Below are positions 1-9,048 of a stretch of DNA of 64,000 nt, piece after piece. The stretch is from an uncultured Bacteroidales bacterium. GTDB lineage: Bacteria; Bacteroidota; Bacteroidia; Bacteroidales; P3. The position numbers were made by a program, and so were the translations under genes. Every line of letters starts with the position of its first letter. Within the stretch, counting starts at the first letter, position 1. The notes under the pieces are model-generated. The model saw only the letters and a list, made by a program, of their open reading frames with translations. It was not told the DNA's origin and ran no database searches. The stretch spans positions 1 through 64,000 of the forward strand of contig CAMVGR010000007.1 in NCBI GenBank assembly GCA_947167075.1. The letters are read 5' to 3'.

Positions 1-330
1 ACAAGGCGATTATTACTCTTGTGTTCTCCTGCTCGCCTGCGGCGGAGCGAAATCTTGTAAATCTTATAAATTTATTCCGCCTGCGGCGGGTACGCGAAGC
101 GCAAGATTTATGAGATTTATAGATTTCTGTCCGCAGGACAAGGCGATTATTACTCTTGTGTTCTCCTGCTCGCCTGCGGCGGAGCGAAATCTAGTAAATC
201 TTGTAAATTTATTCCGCCTGCGGCGGGAATGATGTTCTTCTGCTTGTCTGTTCGCCTGCTCGCCTGCGGCAGAGCGAAATCTTGTAAATCTTATAAATTT
301 ATTCCGCTTGCGGCGGGGGGTATGCGGGGC
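1..330. repeat. Tandem intergenic repeat, period about 137 bases
   Basis: A unit starting ACAAGGCGATTATTACTC at position 1 recurs at 138 almost unchanged for about 90 bases, and a third partial copy lies at about 255-317. Each copy contains GC-rich palindromic pieces (CCGCCTGCGGCGG) and AT-rich AAATCTTGTAAATCTTATAAA; a related inverted form lies at about 103-127. I see no reading frame that looks coding. Seen directly; the function is unknown. The repeat may continue to the left of the window. Confidence 0.85.
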
Positions 331-728
331 GGATACTGATATTGTATTAGATTTCTGCAGCTCTGTTCGCAGGATAAGGTGGTTTTGATTTATAGAGTTC
401 TACTTTTATTCAAAAGACAGTATCTGTGGACGATAAAACCAGAGTGTTATGTGGTTGAAAAAAAATGCAAAAATGAGGCTTTTAGCCTGTTTTGTAACTG
501 GCTGTAATACAGCAATGAAGAGTGACCATCTCTTACTCATCTCTTACTCATCGCCTACTCATCTTTTTGTCATCTATTAGTCGAGTAGGAGATAGGTAGG
601 CGTTTATTATGTATTGAGTAGAAATAAATCTGCGATTGGTCTCTCCACACTCCATTTGTTCCTCCAGGCCAGCACATTCGATATGCGCTGTCCGGTAGTT
701 CACGTTTTGGGCGGATAGCAAAAAAAAA
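331..728. other. Gene-free stretch before rpsP
   Basis: No convincing gene. It holds one copy of the CTTACTC...GAGTAAG element (about 525-590) and AT-rich sequence. A 71-codon frame on the minus strand (548-763) has no recognisable features and overlaps the rpsP promoter, so I do not call it. Confidence 0.6.
525..605 (+). repeat. CTTACTC...GAGTAAG element, copy 1 (degenerate, orphan)
   Basis: Begins ACCATCTCTTACTCATC, has a duplicated CTTACTCATC, then CATCTATTAGTCGAGTAGG. The same series of motifs in the same order is found at 8883-8967 and 31672-31756, where a DUF6266-like gene follows. Here no such gene follows and the right half is eroded (GAGTAGG for GAGTAAG), so this looks like an orphan copy. 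Confidence 0.7.
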
Positions 729-760
729 TTTTGCCAGTATAAAAAATAGGTGTATCTTTG
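729..760 (+). promoter_or_regulatory. Bacteroidota-type promoter of rpsP
   Basis: TTTTG at 729-733 (-33 box), 19 bases, then TATCTTTG at 753-760 (-7 box, consensus TAnnTTTG). The rpsP start is 54 bases further on. Pattern seen directly; assignment rests on the known Bacteroidota primary sigma factor consensus. Confidence 0.8.
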
Positions 761-813
761 CAAAAGTTTTTAGAATACATATAATAATATAAACAAAACA
801 AAAACAACAAGTT

Positions 814-1365
814 ATGCCAGCAAGAATTAGACTACAGCGTCATGGTAAAAAGAATCAACCTTTCTACCACATCGTAGTTGCGGATGGTCGTGCACCTCGT
901 GATGGAAAATTTATCGAGAAGCTGGGCACATACAATCCGCTGACCAACCCTGCCACCATCGAGCTCAATTTCGACCGTGCTGTCGAATGGGTGAAAAATG
1001 GTGCTCAACCTAGCGACACTGTTCGCCGTATACTCTCCTATAAGGGTGTTTTGCTCCGTCGCCACCTCCAGATTGGTGTGGAGAAGGGTGCCATCAGCCA
1101 GGAAGTGGCCGATGTGCGTTTCAACGAATGGATGCAAGCTAAAGAGGCAAAGATAGCCAGCGCCAAGAGCGAGGTGGAGAACAATGCCCGCAACATCCGC
1201 AAGGCACGTATGGAGGCCGAGAAGAAGGCCAACGAGACCAAAGCTGCCGCTGTTGCCGCCAAGCGCCAGGCCGCTATCGAGGCTGCCGCTGCTGCCAAGG
1301 CTGAAGCCGAGGCTGCTGAGGGTGCCGAAGCCGCTGCCGATACCGAAGCCCCTGCTGAGGCATAA
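814..1365 (+). CDS. rpsP: 30S ribosomal protein S16
   Basis: 183 residues. The first ~90 residues are S16 (start MPARIRLQRHGKKNQPFYHI, then VADGRAPRDGKFIEKLGTYNP), a small-subunit protein needed for 30S assembly. From about residue 110 onward is a low-complexity tail rich in Ala, Glu and Lys, a feature of Bacteroidota S16 and much longer than the ~82-residue Escherichia coli protein. It has its own promoter, and an intrinsic terminator lies between it and rimM, although rimM commonly shares an operon with rpsP. ATG start; no Shine-Dalgarno sequence. Identification is firm; the tail's role is unknown. Confidence 0.97.
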   Translation: MPARIRLQRHGKKNQPFYHIVVADGRAPRDGKFIEKLGTYNPLTNPATIELNFDRAVEWVKNGAQPSDTVRRILSYKGVLLRRHLQIGVEKGAISQEVADVRFNEWMQAKEAKIASAKSEVENNARNIRKARMEAEKKANETKAAAVAAKRQAAIEAAAAAKAEAEAAEGAEAAADTEAPAEA

Positions 1366-1394
1366 TGGCAGAGAAGACTGACTAGTAGACAATA

Positions 1395-1445
1395 AGAGAA
1401 GTGGAACGACTGCTGACAAGGCTGGAGTTTCACTTTTCTTTTATA
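1395..1445 (+). terminator. Terminator or attenuator between rpsP and rimM
   Basis: A 13-base arm at 1395-1407 pairs with 1427-1439 without mismatch if two G-U pairs are allowed; the loop is 19 bases and TTTATATAAT follows. It may only partly stop transcription, which would lower rimM relative to rpsP. Confidence 0.7.
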
Positions 1446-1479
1446 TAATATACATTCAATAATACACGTACACTCGATT

Positions 1480-2013
1480 ATGGAAATCGACGAATGTTAC
1501 AACCTGGGTCGAATCACCAAGCCGTGGGGTGTGAAGGGACAGTTGGTGCTCTTCCTCGATGTGGATACTCCTGAGGACTACCGTGAACTGGATTCGGCCT
1601 TTGTGGAAGAGAAGGGGAGGCTGGTGCCATACTTCTTCCATATCGACCAGCTGAATGGCAATCGGGCCGTTGCCACCTTCGAGGACATGACAGCAGACGA
1701 GGCCGCGCGGCTGGTCGGCCACGACCTGTATCTGCCCCTCTCCCTCCTGCCCAAGCTCGAGGGCAATAAATTCTACTTTCACGAGGTGGTAGGATTCGAT
1801 ATGGTAGACAGCCAGTATGGGCCGATCGGCAAGCTGCAACAGGTGATAGACAATCCGGCACAGCCGCTGTTCCAGATCGACAATCAGGGCAAAGAGATTC
1901 TAGTTCCAGTCATCGACCAGGTGATCGACAGGGTGGATCGAGACAAAAAAACTATTTTCATCACAGCTCCTAATGGTTTGATAGAGTTGTATATGGGTGA
2001 AATGAACAGTTAA
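1480..2013 (+). CDS. rimM: 16S rRNA processing protein RimM
   Basis: 177 residues, the normal length. RimM binds the 30S head near S19 and helps late maturation of 16S rRNA. The N-terminal barrel opens with YNLGRITKPWGVKGQLVL (the conserved G-R-I-x-K-x-x-G-x-K-G pattern), and the C-terminal PRC-barrel part includes FYFHEVVGFDMVD and ILVPVIDQVIDRVDRDKKTI. It lies 114 bases after rpsP, behind a hairpin. The family assignment is secure from these motifs and from the neighbourhood. Confidence 0.95.
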   Translation: MEIDECYNLGRITKPWGVKGQLVLFLDVDTPEDYRELDSAFVEEKGRLVPYFFHIDQLNGNRAVATFEDMTADEAARLVGHDLYLPLSLLPKLEGNKFYFHEVVGFDMVDSQYGPIGKLQQVIDNPAQPLFQIDNQGKEILVPVIDQVIDRVDRDKKTIFITAPNGLIELYMGEMNS

Positions 2014-2051
2014 TGTTGATACTTTTCTGTGGCTGTGTAAAAAAAAATACC

Positions 2052-2076
2052 TATTTTTGCCCCGAAAATAAGGAGG
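2052..2076 (+). promoter_or_regulatory. -7 box and an unusual strong Shine-Dalgarno sequence
   Basis: TATTTTTG at 2052-2059 fits the -7 consensus; the -33 box is poor. AGGAGG at 2071-2076 lies 7 bases before the ATG at 2084. Such a strong ribosome binding site is rare in this window, where most genes have only A/T-rich leaders. Confidence 0.6.
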
Positions 2077-2083
2077 ACTGATT

Positions 2084-2488
2084 ATGAACAACAGTAAAAA
2101 CACCCCCGTAAAGAAGACCCGCTATTCGCCAGAAGAGCTTCAAGAATTCAAACAGTTGATTCTTGAAAAAATAGCAAAGGCAGAGAAGGATTTAGAAATG
2201 CTTCAGCAGGCTGTGGCTGGAAGCGAAAACGATGTTAACGACACTGCCCCCACCTTTAAGACCCTCGAAGAGGGAAGCAATGTGTTGTTGAAGGAAGAGA
2301 ACCAGAAGTTGGCAGCACGCCAGCAGAAGTTTATCCGTGACCTTCGTGCAGCACTCATCCGCATCGAGAATGGCACCTACGGTATCTGTCAGGCCACGGG
2401 CGAACTGATTCCCAAGGAGCGTCTGCGTATTGTGCCGCATGCCACAATGACCGTTGCCGCCAAGGAAGCCAGCAAGAAACGCCGCTAG
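2084..2488 (+). CDS. DksA/TraR-family protein lacking the full zinc finger
   Basis: 134 residues. A coiled-coil N-terminal part (about residues 15-95, rich in Glu, Lys and Leu) is followed by GTYGICQATGELIPKERL, the typical DksA/TraR C4 zinc-finger start. DksA proteins bind the RNA polymerase secondary channel and adjust transcription with ppGpp. Only the first of the four zinc cysteines is present: the second CxxC pair is replaced by VPHATMTVAAKEA. This degenerate form is, to my knowledge, common in Bacteroidota. It ends in a basic tail. Own promoter and terminator, so it is a single-gene unit. The fold assignment is good; whether it works like DksA is inference. Confidence 0.85.
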   Translation: MNNSKNTPVKKTRYSPEELQEFKQLILEKIAKAEKDLEMLQQAVAGSENDVNDTAPTFKTLEEGSNVLLKEENQKLAARQQKFIRDLRAALIRIENGTYGICQATGELIPKERLRIVPHATMTVAAKEASKKRR

Positions 2489-2512
2489 CATTGACCACTA
2501 CACTGAACTATA

Positions 2513-2552
2513 ACAGGTGATACATAATGTGTTTATGTAGAACCTGTTTTTG
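2513..2552 (+). terminator. Intrinsic terminator after the DksA/TraR-like gene
   Basis: ACAGGT at 2513-2518 pairs with ACCTGT at 2542-2547, an inner ACATAA/TTATGT stem extends it, and TTTTTG follows. Confidence 0.8.
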
Positions 2553-2597
2553 ACTTTATTGTATAACCCTCTCTTAATGATAAAAGCAAGCATAAAT

Positions 2598-3590
2598 ATG
2601 AATAAAAAGAATATCGCCCTGGTGATGGGTGGCTATAGCGGAGAGCACGACATCTCCATAGCCAGCGGAAAACAGGTGTACGGCCAGCTGGACCATTCGA
2701 AGTATAACGTCTACCAGATTGTGGTGGAACGGAAGGTATGGTATTGGCTAGATGGAGAAGAGCACAAGGAGGTAGACAGGAACGAGTTCACCGTGATGGA
2801 CAACGGCAAGAAGGTGCATTTCGATCTGGCCTTCATCATCATACATGGCAACCCTGGCGAGAACGGTGTCTTGCAGGGCTATTTCGACATGCTCGGCATA
2901 CGCTACACTACCTGCGGCTTCTACACCTCCAGCCTCACATTCCAGAAGGGGTTCTGCAATCCTGTGGTGAAGAGCTTCGGGCTGGTTAAGGTGGCCAAGT
3001 CGGTCTTGCTCTATTCCGAACCTAAGGATGTATTGCAGGGTCCTCTTGCCGCGTTGCAATATCCTCTATTTGTAAAGCCTGCAGCAGGTGGAAGCAGTGT
3101 GGCCACTACCAAGGTGAAAGAGCCCTCGCAGCTACTTGCCGCCATTCATGAGGCATTCACAGAAGATCATGCTGTGCTTGTGGAAGAGTGCATCAAAGGG
3201 CGCGAGTTCGACTGTGGCGTGTTCAGAAAAGCCGATGGTGAGCTACTGGTGTTCCCTATCACCGAAATCATCCCCATCGGAGGACACGAGTTCTTCGACT
3301 ACGATGCGAAATACAACGGATTCAGCAATGAGGTGACACCGGCTGTGGTCGATGAGCAGATTGCAAAGCACGTACAGTCGGTTTCCTCGAAACTATATGA
3401 CCTCTTGGGCTGCCGAGGCATTGTAAGATTCGACTATATCTATGACATGGACGAGCAGGAACTATATTTCCTAGAAGTCAATACCATCCCGGGCCAAAGT
3501 GCCGAGAGCATCGTTCCCAAACAGGCCCGTGCCATGGGTATCACACCTGCTGAATTGTACGAAATGAGTATCCAGGCTGCATTGGCATAG
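2598..3590 (+). CDS. ddl: D-alanine--D-alanine ligase
   Basis: 330 residues from the ATG at 2598. The enzyme uses ATP to join two D-alanines for the peptidoglycan stem. N-terminal motif GGYSGEHD (residues 9-16), ATP-grasp core with PLFVKPAAGGSSVATTK, and the metal/product-binding EVNTIPGQS near residues 293-301. The frame is open further upstream to a TTG at 2550 and an ATG at 2577, but 2550 lies inside the terminator's U-run and homology begins at MNKKNIALVMGG, so I use 2598. It sits 34 bases before a large secreted protein. Confidence 0.93.
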   Translation: MNKKNIALVMGGYSGEHDISIASGKQVYGQLDHSKYNVYQIVVERKVWYWLDGEEHKEVDRNEFTVMDNGKKVHFDLAFIIIHGNPGENGVLQGYFDMLGIRYTTCGFYTSSLTFQKGFCNPVVKSFGLVKVAKSVLLYSEPKDVLQGPLAALQYPLFVKPAAGGSSVATTKVKEPSQLLAAIHEAFTEDHAVLVEECIKGREFDCGVFRKADGELLVFPITEIIPIGGHEFFDYDAKYNGFSNEVTPAVVDEQIAKHVQSVSSKLYDLLGCRGIVRFDYIYDMDEQELYFLEVNTIPGQSAESIVPKQARAMGITPAELYEMSIQAALA

Positions 3591-3642
3591 ACTGGATAGA
3601 ACCCACTTATAGCACTGTATATAGATGACAAAGAACCCTCAA

Positions 3643-6600
3643 ATGAAGATAAAGCACATAATCCCCTTGGTTTTGATGCTATTGCCGTTGGCGGCAATAG
3701 CCCAGAAACCGAAACAGACCGTGGAGTTCACAGTGGAAGGGTTGGCCAGCGAGCTGACGGAATATACCACTAACGCCATATCAGACAAGGGAGCAAAGAA
3801 AGAGAACGCTAAGACGATGGAGGCCTTCGGTGCCAGCTATGAGGCGATGAGCCCGGAAATGCAGCGCCGAGTGACCGACCTCTACACCTATTTTGTCAAA
3901 GCAAAGCTGAAGGCCGACAGCGAGTTGCCGGCAGTTACACGTGTACTCACTGCCTATGCTGTAGCCCCCCAGGGTGGTCAGAACCTGGATGGGTGGGTGG
4001 CATCGATGGAGACCTTCCGCAAGAAAAACAGCAAGGCGAAGTATGTCACGGAGTTTGCTTCTTGGAGCCAAACCCTTCTCGACGAGCGAGTATTGTACCA
4101 TTCTGCCACAAGCGAATGGGTGCTCGATACAAAGACCCCCTTCTCTCTACGGGTTGAGGACGGCAAGATTATGGTCTATGTAAGCACCCCATGCGACTTG
4201 AGCTATGCCTCTAGCAAGGACTGGAACACGCTGCACAATACCACCGGCGTGCTCGACTATCGCGAAGGGGTGTGGCATGGACAGGGTGGACGGCTCGACT
4301 GGTCGCGTACCGGATTGAATGCAGAAGCCTGCTATGCCAATCTTAAGGCCTACACTGTCGAGGTGAAATTCCCGAAGTTCAAGGCCGACAGCGTAGAGTT
4401 CGTCAATACTCACTACTTCTCATCTCCTATCATCGGGCGCCTAGAGGAGGCTTTGCAGGGTACTATGGAGCCAGAAAAATACACATATCCACGATTCCGC
4501 TCTTATCAGCGCGACTTTGTGCTACCCAATATCCTGCCAGGAGTGGACTACAGTGGTACCTTTATGATGAATGGCTCCAAGTTTATCACCGCTAGCAGCA
4601 AGCATCCAGCCCGCCTAACGTTCAATTATGAAGGGAAGCCTCAGCTGGCCGTCACCTCGCTTCAATTCATCATCACCCCCGAACGACTCACTGCAGAGAA
4701 CGCACAGGTAGCTTTCTATCTTGGACCCGACGACTCCATCTCCAACAATGGTATCCTGGTTCGCTATGTCCCTTCCGAGAAAAAGGTGAGTCTGGTCAAC
4801 GATCAACAACGCAAGTTCTATTCTCCCTATATCGACACCTATCACGAGATGGATATATACAGTGAGAATATTGTGTGGAATATGAACCAGAATAGGCTGG
4901 AGTTTAGTAACCTAGCATCGACAGGTACGCTCAGCACCAACAGCTTCGAAAGCTCTAATTGCTACACCTTCAAAAAGTATCGCGACATTCAGGGCATCGA
5001 CGAAATCAGCCCCGTTAAGCGGGTGTATGATTATGCTGAGTCGAACACGTACAACTTCGGCATCAAAGGTTTTTCTAACTATATCGGACTAGACATGAGC
5101 CAAACCCTGCTCATGATCCACACCCTCTGCCGCCACGGATTGGTAAGCTACAACGAGATTACTGGCCGCGTGTTGGTCAAACAAAAGCTCGAAGACTATG
5201 TGAAAGCCTATTCAAAGGCCAAAGGATTCGACTATGATGCCCTCAGCCTCGAAAGCACCACCCGTGGCACCAATGCCCGAATGAGTCTTTCCGACCTCGA
5301 CCTTGTGGTCCGTGGGGTAGAGCAATTCGTGGTCAGCGACACCCATCAAGTGGTTGTCCACCCCGATTCTGCCAGTGGCTATGTGGTTCATGTCGGCAAA
5401 AACCGTTCCCTTCATTTCAGCGGAAAGGTGGAATGCAACAAGTTTATCCTCCAAGTGACTGATGCAGACTACATATATGAGCAACACCGTTTCGACCTGC
5501 CACAGGTGGACCGAATGGAATTCTATGTGCCCGACTTCGACAATGCTGATTTCGAACAGCTGGTTCGTACCCCGCTGACCGGTCTTGTGGGAAGTCTTGA
5601 GGTGGACAAACCCGACAACCACAGTGGCCTGAAGAAGAACAAAAAGTATCCCATCTTCAACTCGCGCGAGAATTGCTATGTCTATTACGACCGCAAAGCT
5701 ATCCAGGGAGGGCAATACAAACGTACCTCATTCTACTATACCATCCATCCTTTCACGCTGACCCAGCTTGCCAACTTCGAAGTAGACAGCCTCGAGTTCG
5801 GTGGTGTCCTAACCTCTGCAGGCATATTCCCCGAGCTTAACGAACCCCTAAAGGTGCAGCGCGACTACTTCCTAGGCTTCCGTATGAACACACCGCAGGG
5901 TGGACTGCCTGCCTACGGAGGCAAAGGCGTGTACCACAACGAGCTGCGTCTCGACGCAGGCGGCTTGCACGGCCCGGGTTATGTCGACTACCTTGCCAGC
6001 CGTTCCACCTCGCGCAATTTCCTTTTCTTACCCGACTCGACCCTTGCTGTGACAGACACCTTCGTGGTGAAGGAAGATGCCACATTCCCAGCCATGCATG
6101 CCTCCCGCACGGCCCTGCATTGGATACCCTATAGAGACTCGATGGATGTGGCAACACCACAAAATGGCAAACCGGCCTATCTCTATCGCGACGAGGCAGT
6201 GCTTAATGGCCATATCGCCCTGATGCCGCATGGTGCTATGGCTGGAGGAACGACCAAGGTGAAGGAGGCGACCCTCGAAAGTGCCCGCTTCGAACTGCTA
6301 CAGAGGGAGATGAACAGTCGCGTCAGTAGCTTCGTTTTGCATAGTAATACTTTCAACAACACTGCCTTCGAAGCCCACGATGTGGCATCGAGGGTGAACT
6401 ACGACGAGCGTCGTGCCGAACTGACTATGCCCAACGGCCCGCAGAAGACCGATCTGCAACTGATGCAGTACGAGGCATGGGGCGACAAGTTCGGCTGGGA
6501 TATGGACAAGCATGTGCTCGACATCGCCAATGCCAGTCGTGGAACCAGCGAGGGAATGGAAGCGATGGACATCCGAATGAGGCTAAACAAGCTCAACGAC

Positions 6601-8166
6601 CTCCCTGGTGCCCGCTTCGTCAGCACAGATCCCAAGCGCCTCAATCTTACCCACTATTCGCTTCTCAGCACCTACCGCTACGAGCAGGCCGACCTCTCGT
6701 GCGAAGGTGTCTATCTGATCAATGTGGCTGATGCTGTGTTTGCTCCCGCCGGCGATTCGTTGCACATCGTAAAAGGTGGCGAAATCCGTGTGCTCAACAA
6801 TGCCCAACTGCTCTGCGACATCAAGCATGCCTACCACCTGGTGACCGATGCCTACATCGTGATAGAAAGTGCCAATCAGTACTCCGGCAAGGGTTATATC
6901 CTCTACCCCGAAGGGACAGAGATCGACCCACGCCAGCAGCAACGCATCTACCTGAGCGACATCAACGTCCAGGACGGTATCAGCAAGGGTACAGGCAGCA
7001 TCAACGAGGAGAGCTCGTTCGTACTCAACGATGCTTTTGGCTTTGCCGGAAAGGTGCGAATGGAGGGTAACCAGAAGCTCCTCTATTTCGACGGTGGCGT
7101 GCGCCTCCTGCAGGAGTGTGTAGACAGAGAACAGATGGGCCTCTTGGCCTATGCCGACTACACCAGGCCCGATTCGGTCGTCGTGAATGTACCCGAGCTA
7201 CCTACCGACTGGAAGGGAAAACGTATCTCAGCAGCTCTGCTGATCGACAAAACCACCTTGGCCCCCAAGCCGGCCTTCCTCACCATCGACCGTGCTTCCG
7301 ACAACGAACTGCTCACCGCCAGTGGCTCGCTCACATATCAGAACGGGCAGTATGTCATCACCGACCGTCCGAAGCTGAATAAGGATGGCGGCGATCCCTA
7401 CCTGATGATGGACACCCGCGACTGTTCGCTCGATGGCGAAGGCCCCATGGACTTCAGTCTGAAACGTACACAGGCCACCTTCTATGCCTATGGCACAGCC
7501 CATGTCGGCATCCGCTCCGGCTCCGACGACATCATCAACACCGTGTTCGGATTCTCCTTCCCATTGGCCGACGACATCGTCGAAGCCATGCGCACAGCCC
7601 TAAAGGACGACCTCCGGCTCAGCTCCACTGCTCCCAAGAGCAATGGCCCCATGCGTCGTGCTCTGATGTACCATCTTGGTGCCGACAGGGGTGCAAAGAT
7701 ATACACATCCTATTCCAACGATGCCAAGCTGTCGGCCATGCCAGAGGCCATGCAGTGCATGATGCTTTTCGACCAAGTGCGCTGGCAACATCAGACCGGC
7801 GTGGGATTCTATGCCGACCAAAAGGTGAGCCTAGTGGCCATGAATGGCAAGCCCATGGGACTTGATGTAAAGCTGAAAGCCCAGATATACAAACGTGGCA
7901 ACGCACAGCAGATGACTTTCTATGTCGAGGCGGCTCGCGACCACTGGTATTTCTTCCGTTTCGACCTCGCCACACAGGAGCTCGTCATCTACTCCTCCAT
8001 CGGCACTTTCGAAGACCAAATCAAGGCCCTTCCTGCCGAAAAACGCCGTGTCGAACGCGATGGCCTTGGCACATTCCGCTACCATGTGGGCAATTCGCGC
8101 ACCGAGGTCAATAGCTGGCTTACCACCTTCAGCAAGAGTGTCTATTCGAACGACGAAGAAGATTAA
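3643..8166 (+). CDS. Large secreted protein of unknown function (about 1,507 residues)
   Basis: Not recognised beyond being a large Bacteroidota-type exported protein. From the ATG at 3643 it starts MKIKHIIPLVLMLLPLAAIA-Q, a clear signal peptide cut before Gln; an in-frame ATG at 3625 would add six residues. The body has no cysteine-rich or membrane segments that I can see, and is rich in Tyr, Asp and beta-prone stretches, consistent with a beta-solenoid or adhesin-like periplasmic or surface protein. There is no obvious type IX sorting domain at the C terminus (ends FSKSVYSNDEED). It is 15 bases before the carbonic anhydrase gene and probably co-transcribed with it. The reading frame is intact over 4.5 kb with codon use like its neighbours, so it is real; the function is open. 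Confidence 0.9.
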   Translation: MKIKHIIPLVLMLLPLAAIAQKPKQTVEFTVEGLASELTEYTTNAISDKGAKKENAKTMEAFGASYEAMSPEMQRRVTDLYTYFVKAKLKADSELPAVTRVLTAYAVAPQGGQNLDGWVASMETFRKKNSKAKYVTEFASWSQTLLDERVLYHSATSEWVLDTKTPFSLRVEDGKIMVYVSTPCDLSYASSKDWNTLHNTTGVLDYREGVWHGQGGRLDWSRTGLNAEACYANLKAYTVEVKFPKFKADSVEFVNTHYFSSPIIGRLEEALQGTMEPEKYTYPRFRSYQRDFVLPNILPGVDYSGTFMMNGSKFITASSKHPARLTFNYEGKPQLAVTSLQFIITPERLTAENAQVAFYLGPDDSISNNGILVRYVPSEKKVSLVNDQQRKFYSPYIDTYHEMDIYSENIVWNMNQNRLEFSNLASTGTLSTNSFESSNCYTFKKYRDIQGIDEISPVKRVYDYAESNTYNFGIKGFSNYIGLDMSQTLLMIHTLCRHGLVSYNEITGRVLVKQKLEDYVKAYSKAKGFDYDALSLESTTRGTNARMSLSDLDLVVRGVEQFVVSDTHQVVVHPDSASGYVVHVGKNRSLHFSGKVECNKFILQVTDADYIYEQHRFDLPQVDRMEFYVPDFDNADFEQLVRTPLTGLVGSLEVDKPDNHSGLKKNKKYPIFNSRENCYVYYDRKAIQGGQYKRTSFYYTIHPFTLTQLANFEVDSLEFGGVLTSAGIFPELNEPLKVQRDYFLGFRMNTPQGGLPAYGGKGVYHNELRLDAGGLHGPGYVDYLASRSTSRNFLFLPDSTLAVTDTFVVKEDATFPAMHASRTALHWIPYRDSMDVATPQNGKPAYLYRDEAVLNGHIALMPHGAMAGGTTKVKEATLESARFELLQREMNSRVSSFVLHSNTFNNTAFEAHDVASRVNYDERRAELTMPNGPQKTDLQLMQYEAWGDKFGWDMDKHVLDIANASRGTSEGMEAMDIRMRLNKLNDLPGARFVSTDPKRLNLTHYSLLSTYRYEQADLSCEGVYLINVADAVFAPAGDSLHIVKGGEIRVLNNAQLLCDIKHAYHLVTDAYIVIESANQYSGKGYILYPEGTEIDPRQQQRIYLSDINVQDGISKGTGSINEESSFVLNDAFGFAGKVRMEGNQKLLYFDGGVRLLQECVDREQMGLLAYADYTRPDSVVVNVPELPTDWKGKRISAALLIDKTTLAPKPAFLTIDRASDNELLTASGSLTYQNGQYVITDRPKLNKDGGDPYLMMDTRDCSLDGEGPMDFSLKRTQATFYAYGTAHVGIRSGSDDIINTVFGFSFPLADDIVEAMRTALKDDLRLSSTAPKSNGPMRRALMYHLGADRGAKIYTSYSNDAKLSAMPEAMQCMMLFDQVRWQHQTGVGFYADQKVSLVAMNGKPMGLDVKLKAQIYKRGNAQQMTFYVEAARDHWYFFRFDLATQELVIYSSIGTFEDQIKALPAEKRRVERDGLGTFRYHVGNSRTEVNSWLTTFSKSVYSNDEED

Positions 8167-8181
8167 TACCACGTCCTACCT

Positions 8182-8724
8182 ATGATCGACCAGATTCTGC
8201 AATTCAACCGTCGTTTCGTGTCAGACAAAGGCTACGAACGCTACCTGACCGACAAGTATCCGGACAAGAAACTTGCCGTTCTCTCCTGTATGGACACCCG
8301 ACTCACCGAGCTGCTCCCTGCCGCCCTGGGCCTGAAAAACGGCGATGCCAAGATTATCAAGAATGCCGGTGGACTGGTGATTTCTGCCTTCGATTCGGCC
8401 ATGCGAAGCCTTATCGTGGCTGTCTATGAGCTGGGAGTGGAGGAGATAATGGTGGTGGCCCACTCCCACTGTGGTGCCTGCCACATGAGCTATAGCCACT
8501 TCCACGACCAGATGCTGGCACGCGGTGTCACCGACGATACCCTTGCCACCATCCGCAAATGCGGTATCGATCTCGACCATTGGCTGGAAGGTTTCAAGGA
8601 CACACCCGAATCGGTCCGCCGCACTGTCGACACCATCCTCACCCATCCGCTGATGCCTCGCGATGTCGTTGTACGTGGGTTCATCATCGACAGCGAAACC
8701 GGAGCGCTCTCCGAAGTGCACTAG
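8182..8724 (+). CDS. Beta-type carbonic anhydrase
   Basis: 180 residues. It interconverts CO2 and bicarbonate with a zinc ion. Zinc ligands and the catalytic pair are visible: CMDTR (Cys36, Asp38, Arg40) and HSHCGAC (His94, Cys97). IIKNAGG (residues 58-64) is also a family hallmark. No signal peptide, so it is cytoplasmic. Short form, like the small prokaryotic beta-class clade. It follows the large secreted protein by 15 bases and ends at a strong terminator. Confidence 0.94.
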   Translation: MIDQILQFNRRFVSDKGYERYLTDKYPDKKLAVLSCMDTRLTELLPAALGLKNGDAKIIKNAGGLVISAFDSAMRSLIVAVYELGVEEIMVVAHSHCGACHMSYSHFHDQMLARGVTDDTLATIRKCGIDLDHWLEGFKDTPESVRRTVDTILTHPLMPRDVVVRGFIIDSETGALSEVH

Positions 8725-8751
8725 CCAAAACCAATCGTCCAAACCTACCTT

Positions 8752-8792
8752 CAGGCTGCCATCTGCATCGTGGATGGCAGCCTGTTCTTTTT
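8752..8792 (+). terminator. Strong intrinsic terminator after carbonic anhydrase
   Basis: A perfect 12-base stem (8752-8763 with 8773-8784), 9-base loop, followed by TTCTTTTTC. Confidence 0.9.
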
Positions 8793-8882
8793 CTGCTCTT
8801 TTTCTTACAAAATAATGCACACAGGTACGATGCCACACCGATAGGCCCGTGTCCAACCCTCTCACTTTCAGCCTCCCGACCG

Positions 8883-8967
8883 ACCATCTCTTACTCATCG
8901 CCTACTCTTCTTTTTACCATCGCTTTATCAAATATTAGTCGAGTAAGCAATAAATAGTAGAAAAGTA
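8883..8967 (+). repeat. CTTACTC...GAGTAAG element, copy 2
   Basis: ACCATCTCTTACTCATC then CTACTCTTC, ATTAGTCGAGTAAGCAAT and GAAAAGTA. TCTTACTC (8888-8895) and GAGTAAG (8941-8947) form an inverted pair. It lies about 80-100 bases before a DUF6266-like gene, the same arrangement as copy 3 at 31672. It fills most of the gene-free stretch 8793-9048. Confidence 0.8.
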
Positions 8968-9048
8968 AGTTATCATATATGAATGACCATTCGAAGAGTG
9001 ATGGTCTATTCGATGTAAATATTCTGCAACAATCAAATATTCAGCGAT

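Noticed and set aside
548..763. 71-codon frame on the minus strand before rpsP
   Set aside because: No family features, overlaps the rpsP promoter and a repeat element; probably chance.
832..1419. 195-codon minus-strand frame opposite rpsP
   Set aside because: Pure shadow of the Ala/Glu-rich rpsP tail; low-complexity Ser/Leu/Gly translation.
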